DNA of 64,000 nucleotides, taken from positions 1-64,000 of the forward strand of contig JAVDCA010000015.1 in the NCBI GenBank assembly GCA_030848545.1. Direction: 5' to 3'. A model generated the notes under the pieces. That model worked only from the letters and a program-made list of their open reading frames with translations, did not search any database and had not been told where the DNA came from. Shown here in pieces: positions 1 through 10,016 of this stretch (position 1 is its first letter; every line of letters starts with the position of its first letter). Position numbers and translations under genes: made by a program. The stretch is from Astrobacterium formosum (GTDB lineage: Bacteria > Pseudomonadota > Alphaproteobacteria > Rhizobiales > Xanthobacteraceae).

Positions 1-1
1 G

Positions 2-421
2 CTCAAGCTTCACCAGTACGCCAATTTGTATTTTCACGCCCGCAACCCGATGCTGTTCAAGCGCCAGGTCGAAGTGCCGAACCTGTGCGTCCTACAAATC
101 TCGACGGCGGTGCTGACGCTCGACGGCACCGTCATCTGCGACCAGAATGCGGCCAGCGACTATGTGCGCTTCCTGCATCCGCGCCAGTGGCGGGTTCTCG
201 ATTTCGACGCCATCTATGCCATGGACTGGCGCCACCCGGGCGATCAGATCGCCTATTGGCAGCATCGGGCGAAGAAGTGCGCCGAAGTCCTGGTGCCGCA
301 CCGGGTCGAGCCGGCGTTTCTGGCCGGCGCCCATGTGGTCGACGAAGCCGCCAAATCCCGGCTGGCCGGCAGCGGATTTACCCTGCCGGTCAGCATATCT
401 CCCGTGTTATTCTTCCGCTGA
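2..421 (+). CDS. darT: DarT-like DNA ADP-ribosyltransferase toxin, 3' part (5' end outside window)
   Basis: The reading frame is open from base 2 and the gene begins upstream of the window; 139 C-terminal residues are visible. DarT (DUF4433 family) uses NAD+ to ADP-ribosylate thymidine in single-stranded DNA, blocking replication. Seen: a segment reading LYFHARNPMLFKRQ, typical of the DarT core, and a later KKCAEVLV motif whose Glu corresponds to the catalytic glutamate of the family. The N-terminal NAD-binding Arg lies outside the window. The next gene, 18 bases downstream, is the macrodomain antitoxin DarG, and hsdR follows. The family call rests on motif and partner together. Confidence 0.85.
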   Translation, partial: LKLHQYANLYFHARNPMLFKRQVEVPNLCVLQISTAVLTLDGTVICDQNAASDYVRFLHPRQWRVLDFDAIYAMDWRHPGDQIAYWQHRAKKCAEVLVPHRVEPAFLAGAHVVDEAAKSRLAGSGFTLPVSISPVLFFR

Positions 422-439
422 AGGGAATCGTATCCTGCC

Positions 440-1549
440 ATGTTCAAGGCGCTGATCGGAGACCTGTTCGCCAGCCGGGCCCAGACCCTGGTCAACACCG
501 TCAATTGCGTCGGTGTGATGGGCAAGGGCGTGGCCGAGCAGTTCAAGCGGCGGTTTCCGGCCATGTTCGAGGACTACAAGTTGCGCTGCGACCGCAAGGC
601 GGTGCGGCTGGGCGAGCCCTATCTCTACCGTGACCTGTCCGGTGTCCAGATCCTCAACTTTCCCACCAAGGACCACTGGCGCTCGCCGTCGCGGCTCGCC
701 GACATCGAGCGCGGGCTGGACCATCTCGCCGCGCACGCGGCCGAATGGGGTATCACGAGCTTGGCCATGCCGCCGCTCGGCTGCGGCAATGGCGGCCTGG
801 AATGGGCCGAAGTCGGACCGCTGATCCATGGGAAGCTCGCCGGCTTGGCCGTCGATGTGGAGCTCTACGCGCCCTACGGCACGCCCAAGCAGCAGTTGAC
901 GCCCGAATTCCTGGCGGCGCCGTCGCAATTGAGCCTCGACGGCAAGGGCCGCAAGCCCGACCCGCTCAAGCCGGAATGGGTGGTGCTGATGGAGGTCCTG
1001 CGCGACCTGGAGGCGCAGCCTTACGCGAACCCGGTGGGCCGCACGATCTTTCAGAAGATCTGTTATGTGGTGACCGAAATGGGCGTGCCGACTGGATTCC
1101 GGTTCGGCAAGGGCAGCTACGGCCCGTTCTCGGACGATGTGAAGCCGGCGCTGCACGATTTCGCCAACCGCAACTGGCTCGCCGAGCAGCAGCTCGGCCG
1201 CATGATCGCGCTGCGCGTCACGCCCGAATACGACAGGGACCGCAGCCACTATCGTGAGCCGATCGAGCGCTACCAGGGCAAGATCACCAAGGCGGTCGAC
1301 CTGTTCAGCCGCATCAAGAGCACCGAGCAGGCGGAGGAGGTCTTGACCGTGTTCTTCGCCGCCCGCGAGCTCAAGCAGTCCAAACACAATGGCGACGTCG
1401 CCGAGCAGGACCTGCACGACTACATCCTCGATTGGAAGAAAACCTGGCGGACGGACGAGAAGAAGCACGCGGTCGCGAGCGCGATCCGGAACCTCGTGCT
1501 GCTCGGCTGGCTGCGGTTGACCATCAGCGAGTCCATGTCAGAGGCGTAA
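440..1549 (+). CDS. darG: DarG-like macrodomain antitoxin (DNA ADP-ribosylglycohydrolase)
   Basis: 369 residues, the usual DarG length. Residues 1-150 form a macrodomain with the [12 protein letters not shown] signature that binds ADP-ribose, plus a PPLGCGNGG loop. In DarG this domain removes ADP-ribose from thymidine. The C-terminal half (about 175-369, beginning near [12 protein letters not shown]) matches the helical domain that binds and blocks DarT. The ATG at 440 lies 18 bases after the darT stop, so the pair is one transcription unit. The hsdR start follows the darG stop almost directly. No catalytic loss is visible in the macrodomain. Confidence 0.9.
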   Translation: MFKALIGDLFASRAQTLVNTVNCVGVMGKGVAEQFKRRFPAMFEDYKLRCDRKAVRLGEPYLYRDLSGVQILNFPTKDHWRSPSRLADIERGLDHLAAHAAEWGITSLAMPPLGCGNGGLEWAEVGPLIHGKLAGLAVDVELYAPYGTPKQQLTPEFLAAPSQLSLDGKGRKPDPLKPEWVVLMEVLRDLEAQPYANPVGRTIFQKICYVVTEMGVPTGFRFGKGSYGPFSDDVKPALHDFANRNWLAEQQLGRMIALRVTPEYDRDRSHYREPIERYQGKITKAVDLFSRIKSTEQAEEVLTVFFAARELKQSKHNGDVAEQDLHDYILDWKKTWRTDEKKHAVASAIRNLVLLGWLRLTISESMSEA

Positions 1550-1550
1550 C

Positions 1551-4500
1551 TTGGGGGGCTTTTCGGAGTCCGTGGTCGAAGACGCGGCGCTCGCCTGGCT
1601 GGCGGCGCTGGGATACGCCGTCGCCCATGGTCCAGACATCGCCGCCGGCGGCACTGCCCCGGAGCGCAGCGATCCGAACTGCCGCGACGTCGTGTTGGCG
1701 GGGCGGCTCCAAGCCGCGCTCGCCCGCCTCAATCCCGACTTGCCGCCCGAGGCGCTCGACGACGCCTTCCGCAAGCTGATGCGCGTCGATGCGCCGACGC
1801 TGATGGAGCGCAACCGCGCCATTCATCGCATGCTGGTCGACGGCGTCACGGTCGAATTCCGCCGCCCCGACGGCTCCATCGCGGGCGCGCAGGCGCGGCT
1901 TGTCGATTTCGACGATCCGGACGGCAACGACTGGCTGGCCGTCAACCAGTTCACGGTGGCGGAAGGCCAGCATGTGCGCCGGCCCGATGTGGTGGTGTTC
2001 GTCAACGGCCTGCCGCTCGCCGTCATCGAATTGAAGAACGCCGCCGACGAGGACGCCGATGTCTGGGCGGCGTTTCGCCAGCTTGCGACCTACCAGGCCC
2101 AGATCCCGGCGCTGTTTTCGACCAATGTGGCGCTCATCGCATCCGACGGCATGCAGGCGCGCATCGGCTCGCTCGGCGCCGGCCGTGAATGGTTCAAGCC
2201 CTGGCGTACCGTCACCGGGCGGGACGAACCGAAGAAGCTCGCCGAATTGCAGGTGGTGCTGGAGGGTGTGCTCGACCGGCGCCGCTTCCTCGACCTCGTG
2301 CGCTACTTCGTCGTCTTCGAGGCCCTCGACGGCGGCAAGATCGTCAAGAAGATGGCCGGCTATCACCAGTTCCACGCCGTCAACGTGGCGCTGGAGGAGA
2401 CCTTGAGGGCGGCGATCCCGGCGCAAAGCTGGCGGAAGTCGCAAGGCTTTTCAGAGAAGGAGCAGGGCCGCTATCACGCCGGCCCGATGGCGGGCGGCGA
2501 GGAGGGCGACCACCGCGTCGGCGTCGTCTGGCACACCCAAGGGTCGGGCAAGAGCCTGACCATGGCGTTCTATGCCGGCCGGGTGATCCTGGCGCCGGGG
2601 ATGGAGAACCCGACCGTCGTCGTCATCACCGACCGCAACGACCTCGACGACCAGCTGTTCGGCACCTTCGCGCGCTGCCAGGCGCTCCTGCGCCAGCCGC
2701 CCGTACAGGCGGCCGACCGCGCCGACCTGCGGGCGCGCCTTTCGGTCGCGTCCGGCGGGGTGGTATTCACCACCATCCAAAAATTCTTTCCGGAAGAGCG
2801 AGGCGACCGCCACCCGGTGCTGTCGGAACGGCGCAACATCGTCGTCATCGCCGACGAGGCGCACCGGAGCCAGTACGATTTCATCGACGGTTTCGCCCGC
2901 CACATGCGCGACGCGCTGCCGAAAGCCTCGTTCATCGGCTTCACCGGTACGCCGATCGAGAAGACCGATGCCAACACCCGGGCGGTGTTCGGCGACTATA
3001 TCAGCGTCTACGACATCCAGCGGGCGGTGATCGACGGCGCCACGGTGCCGATCTATTACGAAAGCCGGCTCGCCAAGCTGGAACTGAAGGCGTCCGAACG
3101 GCCCCATATCGATCCGGAGTTCGAAGAGGCGACCGAAGGCGAGGAGATCGAGCGCAAGGAGAAGCTCAAGAGCAGATGGGCGCAGCTCGAAGCGGTGGTC
3201 GGGTCGGAGAACCGCATCCGGCTGCTCGCCAGGGATTTCGTCGAGCATTTCGAGACACGCCTGTCCGCCATGGACGGCAAGGCGATGATCGTGGTGATGA
3301 GCCGGCGCATCGCCGTGGCGCTCCATGACGAGATCGTCAGGCTCCGCCCGGAGTGGCGCGACGACGACGACAAGAAAGGCGCGCTCAAGATCGTCATGAC
3401 CGGCTCGGCCTCCGATCCGGCCGAATGGCAGCCGCACATCCGCAACAAGAAACGTCGCGAGGACCTGGCGGACCGGTTCCGCGACGCCAAGGACCCGTTC
3501 CGGATCGTCATCGTGCGCGACATGTGGTTGACCGGATTCGACGCCCCGAGCCTGTCGACCATGTATGTGGACAAGCCCATGCAGGGGCACGGGCTCATGC
3601 AGGCGATCGCCCGCGTCAACCGCGTCTTCAAGGACAAGCCCGGCGGGCTGGTGGTCGACTATCTCGGCCTCGCCGACGAGTTGCGGCGCGCGCTCGTCAC
3701 CTACACGGAGGCCGGTGGCACCGGACGGACGGCGCTCGATCAGGAAGAAGCCGTCGCCGTGATGCTGGAGAAATACGAGGTCTGCTGCGGCCTGTTCCAC
3801 GGCTTCGATCGATCGGACTGGATGAAGGGGGCCTCGACCCGCACCCTGACCCTGTTGCCCGCGGCCCAGGAACACATCCTCGCCCAGGAAAACGGCAAGA
3901 GCCGCCTGATGCAGGCGGTTCACGAACTCTCGCAGGCGTTCGCCCTGGCGGTGCCACACGCGGAGGCGCTGCGCATCCGCGACGACGTCGGATTCTTCCA
4001 GGCGGTGCGGGCGGTGCTGGCGAAGAACGAGCCCGGCGAGCAGAAGTCCGACGAGGAACTCGACCATGCCATCCGCCAGATCATCTCCAAGGCGGTGGCC
4101 TCGGACGAGGTGATCGACATTTTCGCCGCCGCTGGGTTGAAGAAGCCCGATATCTCGATCCTGTCCGATGATTTCCTGGCCGAGGTGCGCGGCATGCCGC
4201 AGCGCAATCTGGCGGTGGAGCTGCTGCAGAAGCTCCTGAAAGGCGAGATCAGGACACGGGCGCGCCGCAACATCGTGCAGTCGCGCGCCTTTTCCGAGAT
4301 GCTGGAGCAATCCCTGCGCCGCTACCAGAACCGCGCCATCGAGACCGCCAAGGTGATCGAGGAACTGATCCAGCTCGCCAGGGACATGCGCGAGGCCTCG
4401 CGCCGGGGCGAACAGCTCGGACTGAACGACGACGAAGTCGCCTTCTACGACGCGCTGGAGACCAACGACAGCGCCGTCAAGGTCATGGGCGACGAGGCGT

Positions 4501-4712
4501 TGCGTACCATCGCCCGCGAACTGGTTTCGACCGTGCGGGACAATGTCGCCATCGACTGGACGGTGCGCGAGAACGTGCGGGCGCAACTGCGGGTGTTGGT
4601 GAAGCGCATCCTGCGCAAATACGGCTATCCACCCGACAAACAGGAGAAGGCGACGCAAACGGTTCTGGAGCAGGCGGAACTGCTGTCCCAGGGCTGGGCC
4701 GTGGCGGCGTAG
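1551..4712 (+). CDS. hsdR: Type I restriction enzyme R subunit (translocase/nuclease)
   Basis: 1053 residues, normal for HsdR. The N-terminal PD-(D/E)XK nuclease is seen as PDVVVF near residue 145 and VIELKN near 160. A superfamily 2 helicase follows: Walker A TQGSGKS near 330, DEAH near 434, SAT-like FTGTP near 464, then the helicase C lobe with [11 protein letters not shown] helical C-terminus for binding the methylase follows. In complex with HsdM and HsdS it translocates and cuts unmodified DNA. The start is a TTG one base after the darG stop, chosen because [14 protein letters not shown] is the family N-terminus. hsdM and hsdS are not in the window and should lie upstream of darT. Confidence 0.93.
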   Translation: MGGFSESVVEDAALAWLAALGYAVAHGPDIAAGGTAPERSDPNCRDVVLAGRLQAALARLNPDLPPEALDDAFRKLMRVDAPTLMERNRAIHRMLVDGVTVEFRRPDGSIAGAQARLVDFDDPDGNDWLAVNQFTVAEGQHVRRPDVVVFVNGLPLAVIELKNAADEDADVWAAFRQLATYQAQIPALFSTNVALIASDGMQARIGSLGAGREWFKPWRTVTGRDEPKKLAELQVVLEGVLDRRRFLDLVRYFVVFEALDGGKIVKKMAGYHQFHAVNVALEETLRAAIPAQSWRKSQGFSEKEQGRYHAGPMAGGEEGDHRVGVVWHTQGSGKSLTMAFYAGRVILAPGMENPTVVVITDRNDLDDQLFGTFARCQALLRQPPVQAADRADLRARLSVASGGVVFTTIQKFFPEERGDRHPVLSERRNIVVIADEAHRSQYDFIDGFARHMRDALPKASFIGFTGTPIEKTDANTRAVFGDYISVYDIQRAVIDGATVPIYYESRLAKLELKASERPHIDPEFEEATEGEEIERKEKLKSRWAQLEAVVGSENRIRLLARDFVEHFETRLSAMDGKAMIVVMSRRIAVALHDEIVRLRPEWRDDDDKKGALKIVMTGSASDPAEWQPHIRNKKRREDLADRFRDAKDPFRIVIVRDMWLTGFDAPSLSTMYVDKPMQGHGLMQAIARVNRVFKDKPGGLVVDYLGLADELRRALVTYTEAGGTGRTALDQEEAVAVMLEKYEVCCGLFHGFDRSDWMKGASTRTLTLLPAAQEHILAQENGKSRLMQAVHELSQAFALAVPHAEALRIRDDVGFFQAVRAVLAKNEPGEQKSDEELDHAIRQIISKAVASDEVIDIFAAAGLKKPDISILSDDFLAEVRGMPQRNLAVELLQKLLKGEIRTRARRNIVQSRAFSEMLEQSLRRYQNRAIETAKVIEELIQLARDMREASRRGEQLGLNDDEVAFYDALETNDSAVKVMGDEALRTIARELVSTVRDNVAIDWTVRENVRAQLRVLVKRILRKYGYPPDKQEKATQTVLEQAELLSQGWAVAA

Positions 4713-4777
4713 CCGGTACCATCATCAGTACGGCCGTGAAGGTACCCTTGCGGCGGCGAATCGCCTAGTCACTCCCC

Positions 4778-6589
4778 ATGCCCGACCTCGCCCCCGCCAC
4801 TGCCGCGCTGCGCTCCACCTTCGGTTTTCCGGGCTTTCGGCCCGGGCAGGCAGAGGTCGTGGAGGCGATCCTCGACGGGCGCGACGTCCTCGCCGTCATG
4901 CCGACCGGCTCGGGCAAGTCGCTGTGCTACCAGCTGCCCGCGATCGTGCGCGGCGGGCTCACGGTGGTGGTGTCGCCGCTGATCGCGCTGATGCGCAACC
5001 AGGTGGCGCAGCTCTCGGCCGCCGGCGTCGCCGCCGCGAGCCTCAACTCGGCCAACAATTTCGACCAGAACCGCGACGTCCTGGACCGCATTGCCGCCGG
5101 TGACCTGCGGCTCCTTTACGTGGCCCCCGAGAGGCTCACCCGCGCCGACACCATGGCGCTGCTCGCCACCGCCAAAGTGTCGCTGCTGGCGGTCGACGAG
5201 GCCCACTGCATCTCCCAGTGGGGGCACGACTTCCGCCCCGAATACATGGCGCTCGCCGGCGTGCGCGAGGCGCTCGGCGTGCAGACGGTGGCGTTCACGG
5301 CGACCGCCGACAAGGTGACGCGCGCCGACATCGCCGAACGCCTGTTCGCCGCCCCGCCGGTCATGTTCGTGCACGGTTTCGATCGGCCCAACCTGCGCCT
5401 GACCATGCGGGCCAAGGCCGGCAGCCGCGGCGAACTGGTGGACTTCGTCCTCGCCCATCCGGGCGAGGCCGGCATCGTCTACTGCTCGTCGCGCAAGCGC
5501 ACCGAGGAATTCGCCGCCGTGCTGCGCGAGCGCGGCGTCAATGCGCTCGCCTACCATGCCGGCATGGACAACGAGGTGCGCTCGCGCCACCAGGACAAGT
5601 TCCTCAAGGAGGACGGCGTCGTCATGGTGGCGACGGTCGCGTTCGGGATGGGCATCGACAAGCCGGACGTGCGCTTCGTCGCCCACGCCGACATGCCGAG
5701 CAACATCGAATCCTATTACCAGGAGATCGGCCGCGCCGGCCGCGACGGGCTCGCGGCCGATACGCTGACGCTGTACGGCGTCGAGGACATCCGGCTGCGC
5801 CGCATGCAGATCGACCAGAGCGAATCGCCCGAAGAGCACAAGCGCATCGATCGCCAGCGCCTCAACGCCCTCGTGGCGCTGTGCGAATCGCCGCGCTGCC
5901 GGCGCCAGACCCTGCTCGCCTATTTCGGCGAGGAGGCGAAGCCATGCGGCAATTGCGACGTCTGCCTGGAAGGCCCCGAGGTGATCGACGGCACGGTGGC
6001 GGCCCAGAAGGCCATGTCGGCGATCCTGCGCACCGGCGAGCGCTTCGGCACCGAGCATCTCGTCGGCGTGCTCCTCGGCGAAACGAGCGACAACATCGAA
6101 AAATTCGGCCACGAGAAGCTGCCGACCTTCGGGGTCGGCAAGGAGTTCTCGCGCAACGAATGGCGCTCCATCTTCCGCCAGCTCTACGCCGGCGGCCTGC
6201 TCGAGCAGGACATGGCCCGCTACGGCGCCTGGACCGTGACCGCGGCCGGCCGCGCCGTCCTGAAAGGCGCCGCCACGCTGTCGCTGCGCAAGGACACGGT
6301 GGCGCCCAAGAAGAAGCGTCGCGAGCGCGCCGTGCAGGCGGCGGAAGCGGAGGCGGGCGTCGACATGGCCCTGTTCGCCGCCCTCAAGGCCAGGAGGGGC
6401 GAAATCGCCCGCGAAATGGACGTGCCCGCCTACATCGTCTTCGCCGACCGCAGCCTGCGCGACATGGCCCGCCTCAAGCCGACCGACCGCACCCTGATGG
6501 CCGCCGTGCACGGCGTCGGGGCGGCGAAGCTCGCCCGCTTTGGGGACGCCTTCCTGGCGGTGGTCCGGGAGCATGTGGAGGGCCGATGA
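4778..6589 (+). CDS. recQ: ATP-dependent DNA helicase RecQ
   Basis: 603 residues. RecQ unwinds DNA 3'-5' in recombination and fork repair. Seen: Walker A PTGSGKS near residue 43, VDEAHCISQWGHDFRPEY (motif II plus the RecQ aromatic-rich loop) near 140, and QEIGRAGRDG in the second RecA-like lobe. The zinc-binding cysteines follow (CRRQ, then CGNCDVC), then a winged helix and an HRDC domain over the last 75 residues. The order and spacing are those of full-length bacterial RecQ. It starts 65 bases after hsdR on the same strand but is a common chromosomal gene, so I do not count it as part of the defence island. Confidence 0.95.
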   Translation: MPDLAPATAALRSTFGFPGFRPGQAEVVEAILDGRDVLAVMPTGSGKSLCYQLPAIVRGGLTVVVSPLIALMRNQVAQLSAAGVAAASLNSANNFDQNRDVLDRIAAGDLRLLYVAPERLTRADTMALLATAKVSLLAVDEAHCISQWGHDFRPEYMALAGVREALGVQTVAFTATADKVTRADIAERLFAAPPVMFVHGFDRPNLRLTMRAKAGSRGELVDFVLAHPGEAGIVYCSSRKRTEEFAAVLRERGVNALAYHAGMDNEVRSRHQDKFLKEDGVVMVATVAFGMGIDKPDVRFVAHADMPSNIESYYQEIGRAGRDGLAADTLTLYGVEDIRLRRMQIDQSESPEEHKRIDRQRLNALVALCESPRCRRQTLLAYFGEEAKPCGNCDVCLEGPEVIDGTVAAQKAMSAILRTGERFGTEHLVGVLLGETSDNIEKFGHEKLPTFGVGKEFSRNEWRSIFRQLYAGGLLEQDMARYGAWTVTAAGRAVLKGAATLSLRKDTVAPKKKRRERAVQAAEAEAGVDMALFAALKARRGEIAREMDVPAYIVFADRSLRDMARLKPTDRTLMAAVHGVGAAKLARFGDAFLAVVREHVEGR

Positions 6590-6620
6590 CCCTCCCGTCG
6601 GTCGGACTTGAGTTGAATTA

Positions 6621-6658
6621 GATGTAGGCAACATCTTCATTGATGTATTTGACATCAA
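6621..6658 (+). promoter_or_regulatory. Twin inverted repeats, probable operator of the downstream XRE regulator
   Basis: Two inverted repeats share the same core and the same 5-base spacer. GATGT-N5-ACATC lies at 6621-6635 and TTGATGT-N5-ACATCAA at 6640-6658. A further GATGT half-site begins near 6664. The stretch is AT-richer than its surroundings and ends 42 bases before the GTG of the XRE gene. The arrangement suggests two cooperatively bound dimers and autoregulation; this is inferred. Confidence 0.55.
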
Positions 6659-6700
6659 CCGCGATGTTTAGTAACAAAAGTTCCATACAGGTTTGAATCC

Positions 6701-6961
6701 GTGATCACCTCGGCCCAGATGCGCGCCGCCCGCGCCCTGCTCGGCATCGACCAGCGTCAGCTGGCCGAGCTCTCGGGCGTGTCGCTGCCGACCATCCAGC
6801 GCATGGAGGCGAGCGACGGCACGGTGCGCTGCGTCGTCGATACGCTCACCAAGGTGGTCGAGGCCTTCGACGCGGCTGGAATCGATCTGATCGGCGACAA
6901 TGCCACGAGCTCCGGCGGTGGCCGGGGCGTGCGTTTCAAACAACCCAAATCCCCCGGATAG
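6701..6961 (+). CDS. Small XRE-family helix-turn-helix regulator
   Basis: 86 residues, almost entirely one Cro/CI-type helix-turn-helix. MRAARALLGIDQRQLAELSGVS contains helices 1-2 and the turn, and LPTIQRME is the recognition helix. Residues 44-60 close the domain, and a short polar tail follows. GTG start at 6701. There is no sensor domain, so it probably acts as an autorepressor or with a partner; no toxin-like gene is adjacent. The double palindrome at 6621-6658 is its likely binding site. The targets are unknown. Confidence 0.8.
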   Translation: MITSAQMRAARALLGIDQRQLAELSGVSLPTIQRMEASDGTVRCVVDTLTKVVEAFDAAGIDLIGDNATSSGGGRGVRFKQPKSPG

Positions 6962-7067
6962 CCCCCGACCCAGACAATCCTTCCAGCAACCCCCACCTGC
7001 CGCCGCGAGCGCATCACGCCCGGGACGATGAAGCCTTTTCGCGCGGCAAATTCATCTGGACTTCCCT

Positions 7068-8807
7068 ATGCGCGCGCACGAGCCGAGCTTCACCGAACTC
7101 TACACCCCCAAACTCATCACCATCCTGGCGGAGCGCTACAACCTCGCCGACCTGCGCGCCGACGCCGTCGCCGGCCTGACGGTCGCGATCGTGGCGCTGC
7201 CCTTGTCCATGGCGATCGCCATCGCGTCCGGGGTCGGACCAGACCGCGGCCTCTACACGGCCATCATCGGCGGTTTCCTGGTGTCGGCCCTGGGCGGCAG
7301 CCGTTTCCAGATCGGCGGTCCGGCCGGCGCCTTCATCGTCCTGGTGGCCACGACCGTGACGGTGCACGGCGTCGACGGCCTGGTCCTGGCGACTATCCTG
7401 TCGGGGCTGATCATGATGGCGATCGGGCTCCTGGGGCTCGGCACCTTCATCAAATACATCCCCTATCCAGTTACCGTGGGGTTTACGACCGGCATCGCGG
7501 TCATCATCTTCATCACCCAGATCAAGGATCTGTTCGGCCTCACGCTTCAGGGGCCCGAGCCCGGCCCGGTGATCGGCAAGATCACGGCGGCGGTCGCGGC
7601 GCTGCCGACGGTGAGCTTCGCTGCGGTCGCGGTGTCGCTCCTGACCATCGGGGTGATCGTCGTCTTCCGCGTGCTGCGACCCCATTGGCCCGGCATGCTG
7701 ATCGCGGTCGCGGCGGCCTCGCTCGCCGCCTATCTCATCGGCCTGCCGGTCGAGACCATCGGATCGCGCTTCGGCGGCATCCCGCAGAGCCTGCCCGCCC
7801 CGGTGCTGCCGGAGCTGTCGGTTGCTAAAGTCACCGCCGTGCTGCCGGCCGCGCTGTCGTTCGCCCTGCTGGGCTCGATCGAGAGCCTCTTGTCAGCGGT
7901 CGTCGCCGACGCCATGACGGGCCGCCGCCACCGTTCCAATTGTGAACTCCTCGCGCAGGGCATCGCCAACGTGGCCTCCGGTCTGTTCGGGGGCTTCTGC
8001 GTCACCGGCACCATCGCGCGCACCGCCACCAACGTGCGCTCCGGCGCCCGCGGACCGGTCGCCGGCATGCTGCACGCCCTGTTCCTCCTGGTATTCATTC
8101 TCGTGGCGGCGCCGCTCGCTTCGTTCATCCCGCTTGCCGCGCTCGCCGGCGTTCTGGCGACGGTCGCCTGGAACATGGCGGAGGCACACGCCTTCGTGAT
8201 GCTGGCGCGCGCTTCGTGGGCCGACGCCGTCGTGCTCGCCGCGACCTTCCTGCTCACTGTCTTCCGCGACCTCACCGAAGGCATCCTGGCCGGCTTCGGG
8301 CTCTCCACCCTCGTGTTCATGCACCGCATGGCGCATGCGATCGAGATCGAGCGGGAGCGTCCGCTGGTGGAGCCCGACCGCGGCGATTTCGAGGACGGCC
8401 GCACGCCCTACGACGTCAAGCTCGCCACCGACCACGACGTGGTGGTGCTGCGCATCACCGGCGCCTTCTTCTTCGGCGCCGCGGCGAGCGTCGCCGCCGC
8501 CCTCGACCGCATCGCCGAGTACCCGCACTCCTACGTGATCGATTTCTCCTCGGTGCCCATGCTGGACTCCTCGGCCGCCACCACCATCGCGACTTTCGTG
8601 CGCAAGGCCCGCGACCACGGCGTCTCGGTCTATGTGGCCGGTGCTCCGGCCGCCATCCGCCGCACGCTGTTTCTCAATGGGGTGCGGCCGCCGCTGGTAA
8701 AATTCAAGGCCGACGTGGGCGATGCCGTTGCGTCGGCGCACGGCCTGCACGACGCCTCCTCGCGCGCCGCCCGGGGACGCCCCATTGCGGCGGCGCCCGC
8801 CGAGTAG
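7068..8807 (+). CDS. SulP-family inorganic anion transporter with STAS domain
   Basis: 579 residues. The membrane part (about residues 20-420) has many hydrophobic segments and SulP hallmarks, including AIVALPLSMAIAIASGVGPDRGLYTAIIGGF and the QIGGPAGAFIVL region. A cytoplasmic STAS domain covers about 440-555 with the LDSSAA motif around the usual regulatory serine. SulP proteins carry sulfate, bicarbonate or other anions across the inner membrane. No carbonic anhydrase or sulfate-assimilation gene is adjacent, so the substrate stays open. The ATG at 7068 gives the family N-terminus. Confidence 0.9.
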   Translation: MRAHEPSFTELYTPKLITILAERYNLADLRADAVAGLTVAIVALPLSMAIAIASGVGPDRGLYTAIIGGFLVSALGGSRFQIGGPAGAFIVLVATTVTVHGVDGLVLATILSGLIMMAIGLLGLGTFIKYIPYPVTVGFTTGIAVIIFITQIKDLFGLTLQGPEPGPVIGKITAAVAALPTVSFAAVAVSLLTIGVIVVFRVLRPHWPGMLIAVAAASLAAYLIGLPVETIGSRFGGIPQSLPAPVLPELSVAKVTAVLPAALSFALLGSIESLLSAVVADAMTGRRHRSNCELLAQGIANVASGLFGGFCVTGTIARTATNVRSGARGPVAGMLHALFLLVFILVAAPLASFIPLAALAGVLATVAWNMAEAHAFVMLARASWADAVVLAATFLLTVFRDLTEGILAGFGLSTLVFMHRMAHAIEIERERPLVEPDRGDFEDGRTPYDVKLATDHDVVVLRITGAFFFGAAASVAAALDRIAEYPHSYVIDFSSVPMLDSSAATTIATFVRKARDHGVSVYVAGAPAAIRRTLFLNGVRPPLVKFKADVGDAVASAHGLHDASSRAARGRPIAAAPAE

Positions 8808-8828
8808 AGCAGCGGAGTTCCTTCGCTC

Positions 8829-8870
8829 GTCATGCCGGGAGGGGTCGGCCGAAGGCCGGACCCGGTGGCT
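8829..8870. repeat. Intergenic palindromic repeat between convergent genes
   Basis: An imperfect hairpin with arms GGGTCGGCC and GGCCGGACCC around GAA, preceded by CGTCATGCCGGG, a motif shared with the repeats at 56.2 and 62.3 kb. It lies between the convergent sulP and glutathione transferase genes and could also stop transcription from both sides, although no T-tract follows. Confidence 0.4.
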
Positions 8871-8898
8871 CGCCGCGCCGTCTCGGCTTCCCCGGCGG

Positions 8899-9534
8899 TC
8901 ACGCCGGCGGCATCGGGACGTCGCCGACGTCCTTGGGGATCTTGTAGCCCTTCTGGACCGCCGGACGGACCGCGATGGCGGTGTACCAGCGCTTGACGTC
9001 CGGATAACGGTCGAGGTCGATGGTCTGCCACTCGAAGCGCGAGATCCACGGCCAGATGGCGATATCGGCGATGGAATAGTCGCCGGCGACGAACTCGCGG
9101 TCCTTCAGGTGGCGGTCGAGCACGCCATAGAGGCGGTGCGCCTCCTTGAGGTAGCGGGCCTCCGCATAGGGCGCCTTGCCGGAATTGTATTTCACGAAAT
9201 GGTGGACCTGGCCCAGCATGGGGCCGACGCCGCCCATCTGCCACATCAGCCATTCGATGACGCGATAGCGCTGATGATGGTCCGTCGGGAACAGGCGGCC
9301 GACCTTGTCGGCGAGATACATCAGGATGGCGCCCGACTCCATCAAGCCGAAGCCGTTGTCGCGGTCGACGATGGCGGGGATGCGGTTGTTGGGAGAGATG
9401 GCCAGGAACTCGGGCTTGAACTGCTCGTCCTTGGAGATGTCGACCGTGTGGGCGGTATAGGGAATGCCGAGCTCCTCGAGGGCGATGGAGACCTTGCGTC
9501 CGTTCGGCGTCGTCCAGGTGTAGAGGTCGATCAT
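8899..9534 (-). CDS. Glutathione S-transferase, Nu-class/YghU-YfcG-like
   Basis: 211 residues. An N-terminal thioredoxin-fold domain starts MIDLYTWTTPNGRKVSIALEE; the TPNGRK signature and the SPNNRIPAIVD cis-proline loop are typical of Nu-class enzymes (YghU/YfcG) that use glutathione or its disulfide. The all-helical C-terminal domain carries YSIADIAIWPWI, the usual folding motif. I place the start at the ATG at 9534 because the extra 21 residues possible upstream are basic and unlike the family. It is divergent from the gene at 9669 across a 134-base gap. The physiological substrate is unknown. Confidence 0.88.
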   Translation of the reverse strand: MIDLYTWTTPNGRKVSIALEELGIPYTAHTVDISKDEQFKPEFLAISPNNRIPAIVDRDNGFGLMESGAILMYLADKVGRLFPTDHHQRYRVIEWLMWQMGGVGPMLGQVHHFVKYNSGKAPYAEARYLKEAHRLYGVLDRHLKDREFVAGDYSIADIAIWPWISRFEWQTIDLDRYPDVKRWYTAIAVRPAVQKGYKIPKDVGDVPMPPA

Positions 9535-9668
9535 GGCTTCATACTCGTCGGCCCGGCGGTCGCGGGCCTGCCGGGTCCAGGTGTTTCGGGCGGCCATGGC
9601 CAGCCGCGTGCGGGACCGGTAAGGTAGAAAGCAATGGCCGCGAAGGGAAGGGCCGAGGGAACCTGTCG

Positions 9669-9989
9669 ATGGCGAACGACGACAAGCGTATCCGGCGTAT
9701 CCTGCATCTCAAGTTCACGTTCGCGGGCGCCGAGCCGGCGCAGATCCTGGCGATGGTGAAGGCTGCGACGCCGTTCTTCGAGTTCTTCGGCAGCCGCGAG
9801 GTCAAGCTGCTGCAGAACGTCGACGATCCGTCCCGCTTCATCCAGGTGATCGATTACGTGACCGACGAGGGGTTGGAACTCAACCGCCAGCGGATCGCGT
9901 CCGATCCGCGCATGCAGGCCTATCTGCAGGCCTGGCGGATGGCGCTGCCCGGAGGCGTCGAGATCGACGTGTTCCAGGAGATGGAGTAG
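9669..9989 (+). CDS. Conserved hypothetical protein, 106 residues
   Basis: Not recognised as a named family. The protein is soluble and has no signal peptide or membrane segment. Phe-rich beta-like segments (ILHLKFTFAG, FFEFFGSREVKLLQ, FIQVIDYVTDE) alternate with helices, a pattern that would suit a small ferredoxin-like or dimeric alpha-beta barrel fold; this is a guess from the pattern. Codon use matches its neighbours. It is divergent from the glutathione transferase, and its stop is 27 bases before the end of the opposing small membrane protein gene. Confidence 0.65.
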   Translation: MANDDKRIRRILHLKFTFAGAEPAQILAMVKAATPFFEFFGSREVKLLQNVDDPSRFIQVIDYVTDEGLELNRQRIASDPRMQAYLQAWRMALPGGVEIDVFQEME

Positions 9990-10016
9990 GGCCGTCCGGC
10001 GGGAATCTCGCGCCGT

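Noticed and set aside
4769-6658. Very long minus-strand frame opposite recQ
   Set aside because: Antisense shadow of a high-GC gene; His/Ala/Gly/Arg-rich with no recognisable domain, and recQ is complete on the other strand.
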